Of a stretch of 64,000 bases of DNA, positions 23,178 through 33,126 are shown one piece after another. A program made the translations under genes and the position numbers. The stretch covers positions 148,368,864-148,432,863 of the forward strand of contig CP136064.1 in assembly GCA_032622095.1 (NCBI GenBank), read 5' to 3'. Under the pieces are notes generated by a model that saw only the letters and a list, made by a program, of their open reading frames with translations, searched no databases and was not told the origin of the DNA. The stretch comes from Siphonodentalium dalli. Taxonomy: Eukaryota > Mollusca > Scaphopoda > Gadilida > Siphonodentaliidae. Numbering within the stretch: position 1 is the first letter of the stretch; the number at the start of each line of letters is the position of its first letter.

Positions 23178-23553
23178 CATCACTCACCCATGGTCACAGT
23201 GGATCAACGGACACGAACCAAAACCGGAAGTCGTAGATTTCGAGGTGGAGAAATATCTGTCGACAAATATTTGTTGACATTTTTTGACGTTTTTTTGGGG
23301 AAAATAAACGCTTGGATACCATATCTGACCAACTGAAGGTGAGTGAATATTTCTTCGCTAATGTTCGGACACCGACGATCAATTTAAGTGAGTTGCCATT
23401 GTTCGATCGCGGAAAAAATGTCATTTAATCATCGCCGCGAGACGATTTCTTCCCAAAAATATCCCAGAAAATCATACTTTTCACATTCATCGCAGACAGC
23501 TGTCGCAACAACCTATACACCGATCGAAAGGCCTGTTTTCCGCCCACAAATGC
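23178..23553. repeat. Left arm of a 365-bp inverted repeat
   Basis: Reverse complement of 26790-27155 at roughly 90% identity over the whole arm (landmarks: gtggatcaacggacacgaac, ccgatcgaaaggcctg). The arms are about 3.2 kb apart. Each contains CCAACTGAAG followed by a good donor-like gtgagtgaat, reading toward the interior, so the arms could be paired promoter/first-exon regions of an element or a duplicated 5' end. Confidence 0.88.
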
Positions 23554-24184
23554 ATATTTTGAGTATTTTCACGGACTGTCTCAAAATTCCAAATTTCATC
23601 TTTTTATGTAGGTACCCACCTCGAAAATACTGTCCGGTTAGTCCCGAAAAATTGAATCATTAGTTATAAAAATCTGTCCGCTTAGTCGTGATTTTGCTGA
23701 GGTCTGCCATCTTCAATTTCTGGTCGAAAAAGCAATTTTGCCGCAGATGATGGGCGTTTCATTTGACTTTTGCGTGGCCACAATGGTTCTGGGTGTTCAT
23801 ATTGTTGTATATGTCTCCTGGTACAACATAACATCCAGGCGGTGACTTATATATATAACTGAGCTGTAACTGAAATCCAACTACGAAGTACATGTTTGGT
23901 AAACATATAACTTTTGATGTATGTCAAATTGTTAACTCTGACTTGTCATTACTCTCGGAAGGCCGACATAACAAAAATGATTTACATCCAACTTTTTTCA
24001 GAAAAATGCAGCGGTGCGCCGATTTTTACCCTTTATATTTGATTGTACACTCGCAACGAGTTGTGGCCCACAACTTGTGGGGTTATACAGGAAGCGGCTT
24101 GTTCGTCCTTTCGTGGATGCAATTTTCCGAGTTTTTATTCCTAAGTTTTGCGGTCATTTGTTTTTTTTTTGGCTTGGCATATAT
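23554..24184. other. Spacer between the 365-bp arms, first part; nothing recognised
   Basis: A plus-strand open frame at 23892-24218 is built partly on the repeat fragment that follows. No motif seen. Confidence 0.35.
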
Positions 24185-24290
24185 ATTTAGTACTATGGGA
24201 ACATGCGAACATATATGATTATGAAATATGTCAGACCTTTTTGTGTGGAGTTATATGACATTTTTCGACTTAGAAAATTATTGTTTTCAA
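24185..24290 (-). repeat. Diverged inverted fragment of the 170-bp unit family
   Basis: Reverse complement of the unit at 6600-6710: 'tttagtactatgggaac', 'attatga..tatgtcaga', 'tgtggagttat', 'tttttcgacttag'. A single old fragment. Confidence 0.65.
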
Positions 24291-25451
24291 TATTCAGCAA
24301 TGGTTAAAACAATAATGAGGAGGGGACTAAAACATACAGTCGGAACGGTGTACAGCTATATCTGTTATTAATATTAGCTTAAGTTCAAGTCCACTAAGCG
24401 ATATTATTTTATAATTCCAGGTGCTATTGATGAGAGGATCGCATGCCTGCCTTCATATATGAAACCACTGTGAGGCAAAGGCTTGCGATTAAGCGCTATG
24501 AGTTGCTTGAGAGTAAGTGTAACTACCCATAAAACCTAACTATTAGCATGACCGGGTGTATCTGCATTTGGCTAATTTAAACTAAAGGTCCTCAATCCGA
24601 TCAGAAAGACCCATATTATAAAGATACAACAACAACAATATTTCTTCAAAATAAGCAGGGGGGCGGAAAAAACTGCGGGACACAACGTACCGGGGGTGGG
24701 GGGGGGGTTACCTAGGCGTCAAAAATTTCCGCGTAAATTTTTTCTTTATTCATTTAGAGGGGGGGGGGGGGGGGGGGGGGGGGTTGTCGGAAAAATTTGA
24801 ATGTAATTTGTTTCCAAATATGTATTTTCAGACTAACAACTTTAATTTTCTCTCATTTTATAGAATATGGATTAACCTTAATATCCAAATCATATATACA
24901 ATGAGTAGTACAATCCACCTAAAACAATTTTGGATAACCACTGTCTTGCTTTACATGTGATATTGACCCCATTAACCCTCTTAATAATGCTGACTATGTC
25001 AGTGTCTACCAGTCGAATGCAGAATTCAACCCTGCGATCGCTTATCTGGCAAATTTTTACTGCAGAACTATCCCATGTATTAAACAATTTCTCCTCCAAT
25101 GGTATCAGAAAACAGTTCTATGCTGGTATCTCACTCATCTCATTTGTCGAGGTAATGACTAGTTGTCATTTTTTAAAGTGCATACAAAGCGTTGCGATCA
25201 CCAATATACATGTTTGTACATGTCTTGACATCACAAGGTACAAATCTGCGTTCATGACCATTTTAGTCATAATAATCTAAACTAAGTTACCAAGCACCTT
25301 CTCGTGAATTGTATGCTCCGGTGTTTTTTTCGGTTTCCGGTCAAACCGAGTTGTTGTCCAGCTGGGGTAGATTTGATTTTCTGGGGGGGGGGGGGGGGGG
25401 GGGGGGGGGGCAAATGGTCAGTGAAAAAAAACTGCAGTTTTTGCTGTTTTT

Positions 25452-25482
<31 letters not shown>

Positions 25483-26789
25483 TACCCAAACCGAAGAAAA
25501 CAGCTTTTTCCACCCTGTGTCTGCAGTTTTTTTCCAGCCCCCCCCCCCCCTGAAATAAGCTTTAGTTATCAGAATCGATTAACTGCAAAAAATAATGCTG
25601 ACCACTGTCAACTATGGTATCAAATTTCCCAAAAACGTGTGATTTATAAACATTTTGTTCAACAAAATATGGCCGTATAATTACTAAAGTATCACGAAAT
25701 TTTACCGTATTACCACTTGTTTTAGAGTTATCCATCTTCATCCGCAATTTTGACCGAAACCACCCTTTTCACGGCATGTTTCTGGGCAGCAATCAATTGA
25801 AATAACAAACTTCAATAATCGATATCTGATCACACTTGAGCTTTGATGGGTTGGTTCCTCGACTCGACTAAAACAGAAGGTAATACTGTCGCGAGTCACC
25901 CATTTTGATAAAGAATTTAGGCTAGTTCAAAATCCCAACTATCCAAAGCAATGCAAACAAGGAGGTGATATGTCAATATGAGTTCAGGTTTAGTTATAGA
26001 TACACCTATTTATTCACCAGGGGTACATAGTTACATACAGTATAACCATGAATTGCGCTTAATCGCAAATAATTATGCTTAAGTGCTATTGCTTAACTGC
26101 AATTAATTATGAAATGTGAATTTGGCCTCTCATAGAAATGGAAATAAACATCTGCATATTTGATGGCTATGCTATAATATGTAATATTAGCGAAAATTCT
26201 CCGAAATATGGGTGGGTGCCTGTAGTTTAAAACATAAAAATAAAGGGGTGTATATATACCCGAAAAATGTAGTTAAAACTTTATACAATCGTAATCAAAA
26301 CTCGGGTGGTGGGTCCCGAAAGTGGCCATAATGAAAAAGAACAGCCATGGGTCCCGATTTGTTTTTTCTGAAATTAATCAAATTTTAATTGTTTTTTAAG
26401 TATCAAATTTCACGCTATATACTGGCTGAAATATCAAACTATTGGAAAATACATCTACACCTCCCACCATCAAAACAATCCTGTTGCTACGGCCTTGGTC
26501 ATGGAGGGCATTGTAATATTCTTGTTCTAACAATATTTCCATAAATGAGTCTTTGGTTAATGACCTTACACGATCTGAACGAATATATGAGAACAAATTG
26601 CTAACTGTACTCGGTAACCAAACTTGATCAGTATACTATAGTTGCAACAGAAAAGCAGTTGCCCAAAAATGTGCCACTGTTAACGAAAGGCAGCCAACCA
26701 ACTAATCCATTTCGACTCTTGATTGAACAACAAAAACTGTCCGCCGGGTCTGGTGGATTGCAACTAAATTCCGGGGTGTACAGGATGTG
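24291..26789. other. Spacer with very long G runs
   Basis: Contains G runs at 24692-24707 (one T), 24759-24783 (25 G), 25383-25410 (28 G) and 25454-25482 (29 G), and a C run at 25538-25550. The segment 25555-25760 is the diverged reverse complement of sequence flanking the hAT element at 43208 (empty-site relative). The frames at 25304-25680 translate as poly-Gly and are artefacts. Other frames (24890-25280) are unassigned. Confidence 0.6.
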
Positions 26790-27155
26790 CATTTGTGGGG
26801 GGGAAACAGGCCTTTCGACCAGTATATAGGTTGTTGCGACAGCTGTCTACGATGAATGTGAAAAGTATGATTTTCTGGGATATTTTGGGGAAGAAATCGT
26901 CTCGCGGCAATGATTAAATGACATTTTTTCCGCGATCGAACAATGACAACTGACTTAAATTGATCGTCGGTGTCCGAACATTAGCGAAGAAATATTCACT
27001 CACCTTCAGTTGGTCAGATATGGTATACAAGCGTTTATTTTCCCAAAAAAACGTCAAAAAATGTCAACAAATATTTGCCGACAGATATTTCTCCACCTCG
27101 AAATCTACGACTTCCGGTTTTGGTTCGTGTCCGTTGATCCACTGTGATGGTAGAC
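26790..27155. repeat. Right arm of the 365-bp inverted repeat
   Basis: Partner of 23178-23553. The outer boundaries match at 'cacagtggatcaa' and the inner boundaries at 'cccacaaatgca'. Differences are mostly point changes and small indels, with several homopolymer length changes. Confidence 0.88.
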
Positions 27156-27312
27156 ATGTGCAAATAGACCTTTGCTGGAAATTATAGAGGGTTTTCGTTG
27201 CATAGATCAGTAACCAGTTAGCTCTAGAGTTTTCCGGTCTCACTTGAAGCTATATAATCCTATACTGATAATACACCCCAAGGTTCGCCAAATATCCAAT
27301 TTTGGCTATATA

Positions 27313-28350
27313 TCTACTATATATTTGAGGAAAGTTTGTGTGTCTGTGTGTGTGTGTGTGTCTGTCTGTGTGGCCGCGATGGACTCCGAAACGGCTCGGC
27401 CGATATCGACGGGAACTAACATAGGCCCATCGAATTGTTCGTGTGGCGTGACCTTCACCTTCAAAACTTATATCTCCGGATCCACTGAGCCGCAGTGCTA
27501 AATTGCCTTACAAACAATGCTCTTTATTAATCCCATATTCGGGTTTGTTAACCTAACAACGCTCTTTATCTGTATATGAGGCTGGCGAAGGTTTTGTTGT
27601 TCGACGCAACGCTTCGACTTCAGACATTCTTTTTGTTAATTCAGACTGTTGACTGTTTTATAGTTTGTGAATTCAGACTGTTGACTCTTTTATAGTTTAC
27701 AATGAGCATTTATTTTCCACACCGAGTTACGCTTCTCAGCCTTTTGGCTAAGATCAAAGTGTAGTATCTGTTCTTCTCAGATCAGCGTCTGGCTTCGAGG
27801 TTGGTTTGAGGAGAATGGTGGACGGAAGAATCACCTTCTAAACATCATTGTCCACAGGCCGAAACAGACGTTTGGTTTATTTACATTGAAATTCCTTAAC
27901 TCCATTCTTTTGAAGCTTCATCCTTAATGAGCGTGTGTATATGAGGCCTTCAACCTCTATCTCGGGACGGGTAGTTTGATGCGCTGATCAATTTCGTCAC
28001 ACTTATTTATTTTATAAAAAAAAAAATCCATGATTGTCTCCATTTAGCTGAGATGGCTTCCAGAATGGCCGAAATTTGGGTTAAAGCTGTGTAACAGACG
28101 TTTGGTTTATTTACATTGAAATTGCTTAACTCGATTCTTTTGAAGCTTGATACCTCTATCTCGGGACGGGTAGTTTGATGCGCTGATCAATTTCGTCACA
28201 ACCGGATGCCAGTGCGGCGTGACCTTGACCTTTAAAATGACCGTGAACCTGTATCTTGGTAGCCGCTGGGCCGATTTCCACTATGTCCGGGGTGTTGTTG
28301 TAAAAAAACAACACAACGACTCTACCCCGTCACGACGGGTACCCATCTAG
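27313..28350 (+). mobile_element. Helitron-like element carrying a U2 snRNA fragment
   Basis: 5' end TCTACTATATATTTGAGG preceded by A. The 3' end has a perfect hairpin, cccgtcacgacggg (28326-28339), followed by tacccatCTAG (CTAG at 28347-28350), then T. TC...CTAG termini, a GC-rich hairpin about 8 bp before the end and A/T flanks are the canonical Helitron pattern. The outer parts match the two shorter elements that follow, while about 690 bp in the middle (27505-28190) is foreign, including the U2 piece and a 230-bp-period duplication (cagacgtttggtttattt at 27865 and 28095). Non-autonomous. Confidence 0.7.
27727..27783 (+). pseudogene. Truncated U2 snRNA (5' end only)
   Basis: About the first 50 nt of U2 are preserved: gcttctcagccttttggct, then aagatcaaagtgtagtatct and gttcttctcag, including stem-loop I and the GUAGUA branch-site-pairing element. 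There is one base change in loop I and one inserted A. Similarity stops abruptly, and the Sm site and 3' stem-loops are missing, so it cannot be a functional U2. It is embedded in the foreign middle part of a Helitron-like element. Confidence 0.85.
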
Positions 28351-28833
28351 TCTAATATATATTTGAGGAAAGTTTGTGTGTGTGTGTCTGTCTGTCTGTC
28401 TGTCTGTCTGTGTGGCCGCAATGGACTCCAAAACGCTCGACCGATTTCTACGAAACTTGGTACGGGCACGTAATATCACCCGGGAACCAACATAGGCCCA
28501 TCCATTTGTTCGTGCGGCGTGACCTTAACCTTCGAATGACCTTGAAGTCATATCTCGGGATCCGCGGGTAAACGGCGGGAGTAGCGGGTAAACGGCGAGT
28601 GTACCGGGTAAACGGCAGGAGTACCAAATTTGGCGGAAACGGGTAGTTTGAGGCGCGGATGCCCGTGTGGTGTGACATTGACCTTTCAAATGACCTTGAA
28701 CCTATATCTCGGTATCCGCTGGTCCGATTTCTACCATTTTTGGGGTGTTGGTGTAGATGGGATGCCAATACATTTCATAACTATAAAAAAAAAAAACACA
28801 ATGACTCTCCCCGTCAGGACGGGTACCCAGCTA
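28351..28833 (+). mobile_element. Helitron-like element, second in array (483 bp)
   Basis: Starts TCTAATATATATTTGAGG immediately after the CTAG of the preceding element and ends with hairpin cccgtcaggacggg (28810-28823) and tacccagCTA. Internal landmarks are TGTG/TCTG microsatellite, 'ggccgcaatggactccaaaa', 'gtgcggcgtgacctt', 'tatctcgg' and three copies of a 20-bp step near 'gggtaaacggcgggagta' (28565-28620). No protein encoded. Confidence 0.68.
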
Positions 28834-28982
28834 TCTAATATATATTTGAGGAAAGTTTGTGTGTGTGTCTGTATCTCGGGATCCGCTGGGCCGATTTTCT
28901 CCATTTTTTGGGTATTGGTGTAGATGGGGATGCCAATAAAACAACACAACGACTATCCCCGTCAGGACGGGTACCCAGCTAG
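28834..28982 (+). mobile_element. Helitron-like element, third in array (149 bp, internally deleted)
   Basis: Same 5' end (TCTAATATATATTTGAGG) and 3' end (hairpin cccgtcaggacggg, tacccagCTAG at 28979-28982) as its neighbour, but only 149 bp long, so most of the interior is gone. The head-to-tail junctions have no spacer. Confidence 0.68.
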
Positions 28983-29680
28983 TCTACTATATATTTTGAG
29001 AACTACGTATATAAATATATATGTGTCTATATATATATATACTTTATAGAATCGAAAACGGCTGCACCGATCGGTACCAAACTTCCCATCTAAGGGTAAA
29101 ATCCCACGGGAATGGTCGTCGCGGCATTTTGGAGAAGCACCCGTTCTCCACCCTCAGTCACAAAAAACGGCACTGTGGGGTTAATCGCGTTGAAAGTTAA
29201 AGAGCGTTCGTATCCGCAGTGTTGTTGATAAAGAGAGTATGCGTGTAATGTGATTCTTACGTCTGTGTCCGGGCGTGAGTGTATGTATCCAGACATGAGC
29301 GTGTTGTGTGATTCTTACGTACTTAGGGCTTCCTTGGAACGGGGGAGATTTTCATCGGGTCAGTTTTTCCGCCCGAGGTGATCTTCACCTTGAAACGGGT
29401 ACCCATAAATGATGTATATGTGTGTCCTTTATAGACTCAAACCGATTGAGCTCAAACTTGCTACCTACGGGGAAGTGTCATGGACGGGTTAAATTGTGAC
29501 CCCGACCTGACCTTGACCTTGAAAATGATCAATTCAAGGTCAAATCGGGTAAAACTGGCGGATTTCGACGAAATTTTACACCTAGGTGCAGCATACGTGT
29601 CTCGGAAGCTGTTGCAAATGCTTTTTAGAACAAAGCCATGAGACGAACCACGCCAGTGGCGGGCTAACCTGCTAGTACTA
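28983..29680 (+). repeat. Diverged Helitron-like sequences, one or two further units
   Basis: 28983 begins TCTACTATATATTTTGAG like the others. 'gaaacgggtacccat' at 29393-29407 resembles the usual 3' end without a good hairpin. A second block continues to 'cgccagtggcg' (a hairpin) and 'aacctgCTAGT' at about 29676, again a Helitron-type end but of a different family (landmarks gaccttgaccttgaaaatg, ctcggaagctgttgcaaatg). Confidence 0.5.
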
Positions 29681-30027
29681 TATAATAGAACAACACTTAC
29701 ATGTCTCTTGAGATTAGTTAGAAATCAGAACCATGCTTGAGTTCGCTAATTTCTAAATTCTAACTAATCTGATTATCAGCTAGGTTTCTATGTAATTACA
29801 CATCTCGAACTTACTCAACTGATTTTATAACTGCATGGTTACATTCTGAGAGTGGACGAATACGAATATAGTGCTAGAGGCTGTTGGAAGCTCGAGCCAC
29901 CCCTACATCAAGTATAGACACAAGCGAATACCTGTGGCTTGTTTACCATGCATGCAAGTTCAGTTCCCTGGTAATGAGTGCACAAGTTTGTATACATAAA
30001 TTCATGTATCGTGACTTATACAAATGT
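29681..30027. other. No recognisable feature
   Basis: Contains a short hairpin around 29710-29775 (gattagttagaaatc / aattctaactaatc). No gene. Confidence 0.4.
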
Positions 30028-30385
30028 TTATTCAACCAAAATTGGGTTATATGATGCTGAAACGTGTTGTAGAGCTACTACGAGATAATTCGTAGTCGTC
30101 ACCTGGGACGGAATTTACCAGTGTTCAATGCTGGTGCCAGCTACGAGTTATCTCGTAGAGTGTACCAATGTTTGTATATAAATTAATTTACCATGTCTTA
30201 TACACGATATGGTTGCACCTGTATAGCACTCTTCGTCATATATGTCGTAGAAAACGTAATTTTATTTACCTACGAGATAACTCGTAGCTGGCACCAGCGA
30301 TGAAACACTGGTAAATTCCATCCCAGTTGCCGAGTTTATCTCGTAGTAGCCTTGTGACATGTTTCAGCATCATATAACCCGATAT
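30028..30385. repeat. Inverted repeat, arms about 115-125 bp, rich in ctacgagttatctcgtag
   Basis: Left arm about 30035-30165 and right arm about 30272-30383 are reverse complements at high identity (gggttatatgatgctgaaac at the outer ends, gctggtgccagctacgag at the inner ends), with a spacer of about 105 bp. Each arm itself carries palindromic ctacgag..ctcgtag motifs, also found at 22919-22975. It may form a cruciform or be the subterminal region of the TTAA-ended element. Confidence 0.85.
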
Positions 30386-30628
30386 TGGTGGAACTATCAC
30401 TCATACATACGTCAAATAGTAACTACTATCGGAAAAACATGCAATCCCATGTTGGCATACGGGATGGAATTACAAATTGGTTTTCGGCAGTGAACGTGTT
30501 AACACACTCAAAACACAATTATAAGTTTCAACAAAAGAATATAACTTTCAATTTAAGTAGTTTTGGATTGGATAACATTTAGTGCTTCCCTTTTCCAACA
30601 GTATATAATATTCATAAAACAGACTTAC
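30386..30628. other. No recognisable feature beyond the right TTAA end at 30486-30502
   Basis: AT-rich sequence. A frame at 30385-30582 overlaps the inverted terminal motif and is chance. Confidence 0.4.
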
Positions 30629-30944
30629 CAGGGAACAGCCTAGACAGCAACTTGGGAGACATTTTCTCCATAAAATATGTCACTTGTCCCTATATTTGTC
30701 CAAGAGATAAGTGACTTCTCTCTCACATACCAGTATCCATATGTCCCAACATCATATTTAAAGTATATTTACTGATCATGGGCTCTTGTGTTGCATAATA
30801 CTTAGTGGATTCACAGAAGGGTGATATTGGGGTGTAATTTAAACTTCAGACATTGTTACTTCTCCCTAATAACAGTCCACATCTCCCCAATAATGAAAGA
30901 GAAAAGTATGTTCTCCCAATTTGAAACCTCTAGGCTCGTCCTTG
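30629..30944. mobile_element. Small hAT-like MITE (316 bp), decayed
   Basis: Ends CAGGGAACAGCC (start) and GGCTCGTCCTTG (end), inverted with 9 of 12 matches. Flanking 8-mers are agacttac (30621-30628) and agacaaac (30945-30952), 6 of 8 identical. Interior carries several ttctccc/agggac-type motifs as in the larger hAT elements at 39793 and 43208. No coding capacity. Called hAT-like from the CAGGGAC-type end and 8-bp spacing. Confidence 0.5.
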
Positions 30945-31643
30945 AGACAAACAGTCTCTTAAAAAAGCTGCCAATAATATTATCAGATTTACATCTGTAG
31001 AACTCCTACTTGGATTTGATTTCTGTATTGATAGGATTCCCTCCATTCCATTGAGCTTGTCTCAGATTGTGCACTATTGCATTGGTTGTGATGTTACAGC
31101 TCATTGCAAGTAGAATCCAGTTTCTTTAAAAAGCTCATGACAATTACAAATGCAGCTTCATTATCGGTCATAGTGAAATGATGAGATCGGAGATCAATGA
31201 TGTGCTGACAATTTTCCCACAGATAGCGAAACACGACAAATTTTATTCACAGAATACAGGAATATATATATAATTCAAAATACTCACTGAAATACAAGAC
31301 ACATTTTCTTCAAGTTTTTATGGGCCAATGATATTTATTTACAATTATTGTTTATTTTGCATCGTGTTGTTTATTAACTACTACAAACATTTACTACACC
31401 AAGCATGCCCTCCATATTTGGAAACACTTTATAATGTGGTAAACGGGAAAGCCCCATCCTACTAGAAATAGGATCTGGCTACAAATCCTGCAGATGAAAA
31501 TCTGATAAGATGATCTTCGGAATTTTAAAGAATACAGAAGTGAAAATATATAATAAATCAGGAGAGCTCAAACACTTTATGTGGCTTTACTCCATCATTG
31601 AATGTAGAGATGGATGTGAGCTAGCTGATTCAGTTAAGCATAC
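30945..31643. other. No recognisable feature (first intron of the zinc-finger gene)
   Basis: AT-rich, no repeats shared with the rest of the window and no convincing open frame. Confidence 0.4.
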
Positions 31644-31842
31644 CTTCTAACCAAACTCCTTTACTTGTGTGGAATGACTCGATATGTTTCTGAACTTGAC
31701 GAAGCTCTCGAGGTGAGAATTGTTCTTTGGCACAGAATGGACAGTGAACTGCCTCACACCCACAAAACATGTCATCACACTCAACAAGCTTGATTTCCTC
31801 ATCTATCCCGAGAAAGGTTTGGTGTTGCATGATTTCAGTTCC
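31644..31842 (-). CDS. Zinc-finger gene, candidate exon 1 (most 5' found)
   Basis: 199-nt exon. Acceptor 'gcatttttactag', donor TTAGAAG/gtatgc. Phase 0 in, phase 1 out. It contains an ATG four codons in, but the frame is open through the acceptor, so it may be internal. Module: VECDDMFCGC (Cys cluster), then VHCPFC, a 15-residue loop (KEQFSPRELRQVQK) and H-x4-H (HIESFH). The pattern of a preceding Cys pair, then [VFY]HCP-x-x-C, then a His pair recurs in exons 2, 4 and 5. Length and composition are normal for coding DNA and there are no stops. Upstream exons were not found. I do not recognise a named family. Confidence 0.73.
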
Positions 31843-32052
31843 CTAGTAAAAATGCAGAAAATAACAAGAACAATTTAATTTCTTTGAGCTTTCTAGTTGA
31901 TTTGTATGGACAATTATAAAAATATATCCTAATGCAATCAAAAGGAATGTTTCAGAGTAAAATACAAAAAAACATAATGCAATCTAACTATATCATAATG
32001 AAATAACATGACATATATTGAGACATGAGCTTTATGAATAACATCAAATTTA
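31843..32052. other. No recognisable feature
   Basis: AT-rich sequence between exon 1 and the HINE-like element. Confidence 0.4.
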
Positions 32053-32893
32053 AATGAAAGTGTCAATGACACTGTAGCTCAACTTGGAAAGGGAATAATT
32101 TCATGTGTTACAGTCAATGGAGTGATTAGGAATGTGGAAAGTTGAAAGGCCTAGTTATGCAAAGAGTAAAAACCAAGATGTCCCTTGGCAGCCATGTTTT
32201 TTTTGCCAAATGACCCCAAAAAGACTCATTCCCATTTACAAGTCATTGTTAACATCCATCACAAATTTCATGATGATCCGACAAAAGATACGACCTGTGT
32301 CAAAGGATTTAGTCATGTAAAGAGTAACATACAAGATGGCTGCTGGCGGCCATGTTTTTTTGGCCGATTGACCTCAAAATGACTCTTTTCCCATCTACAT
32401 GTCATTTTTAACATCCATGACAAATCTCATGATGATCAGACCGACGATACAACTTGTAGCCCGTGCCAAAGGATTTAGTCATGCAAAGAGTAAAATCCAA
32501 GATGGCTGCTGGCAGAGAAGTTTTTTGGCTGAACGACCCCAAAATTACTCGTTCCCATCTACATGTCAATATTACATGTAACATCCATGACATAATTCAT
32601 GATGATCAGACGAACAGTACGACCTGTAGCCCATGCTAATAGATTGAATTTGAAATACAAGATGGCCACTAGTGGCCATGTTTTTTTGCCAAATGACCCC
32701 AAAATGACTCGTTCCCATCTACATGTCAATGTCAACAGCCGTTACAAATTTCATAATGATCCAACCAAAGGTAGTCTGACCTGTAGCCCGTGCCAAAGGA
32801 TTTAGTCAAACAAAGAGTAAAATCCAAGATGGCTGCTGGTGGCCATGTTTTTTGGCTGAACGACCCTAAAATGACTCGTTCCCATCTGAATGT
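32053..32893 (+). mobile_element. HINE-like element, 5' part (interrupted by LINE)
   Basis: Begins aatgaaagtgtcaatgacac and runs through about five monomers until 'ccatctgaatgtcaatat' at 32893, where the 3' end of a minus-strand LINE begins. The matching continuation 'atattaacatccatgac' resumes at 38932, so 32053-32893 and 38932-39172 are two halves of one element. Confidence 0.82.
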
Positions 32894-33126
32894 CAATATC
32901 AAGTTTCAAGTTTTATTTAGCGATACCAATGAATTTGGGTTTCTGCTGTAACATAAACAAACATTGATTACAAAGACACAACAAAAAGCACAATTTTTTA
33001 CATGTATATGTAAGGGTTTTTTAAAGTGTTTTTCCTTGAATTGGTGGTATTGAGGAGCTTATCTCATTCCATGCATGTTTTTATGAATTCACATACCAAC
33101 TTCGTTTCTTTTGCATTATTAGGGTT

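Larger units (their letters stand above)
22896..30502. mobile_element. Putative piggyBac-like insertion (TTAA-flanked ends, about 7.6 kb)
   Basis: Left end: TTAA (22896-22899) followed by CACGTTCGCTGCC. Right end: GGCAGTGAACGTG followed by TTAA (30499-30502). The two ends are inverted with one mismatch over 13 bp. TTAA target sites with CACNTT..CTGCC-type ends fit the piggyBac superfamily. Palindromes of the form acgagttaactcgta occur close to the left end (22919, 22961) and related ones near the right end (30070-30350). The interior holds Helitron-like elements and other insertions. I see no intact transposase. It is possible that the two ends belong to two different truncated copies. Confidence 0.42.

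Noticed and set aside
24421-24511. Exon-like segment with acceptor and donor on the plus strand
   Set aside because: All three frames contain stops within it.
25304-25680. Open frames with poly-Gly segments
   Set aside because: Produced by G homopolymers; no other protein signal.
27727-27783. Functional U2 snRNA gene
   Set aside because: Only about the first 50 nt are present; no Sm site, no 3' stem-loops, and it lies within a mobile element.
30629-30680. Possible alternative first exon on the minus strand ending at a GTAAGT donor
   Set aside because: The donor-like bases are the 8-bp duplication flanking a hAT-like MITE, and the would-be coding part is the element's terminal repeat.
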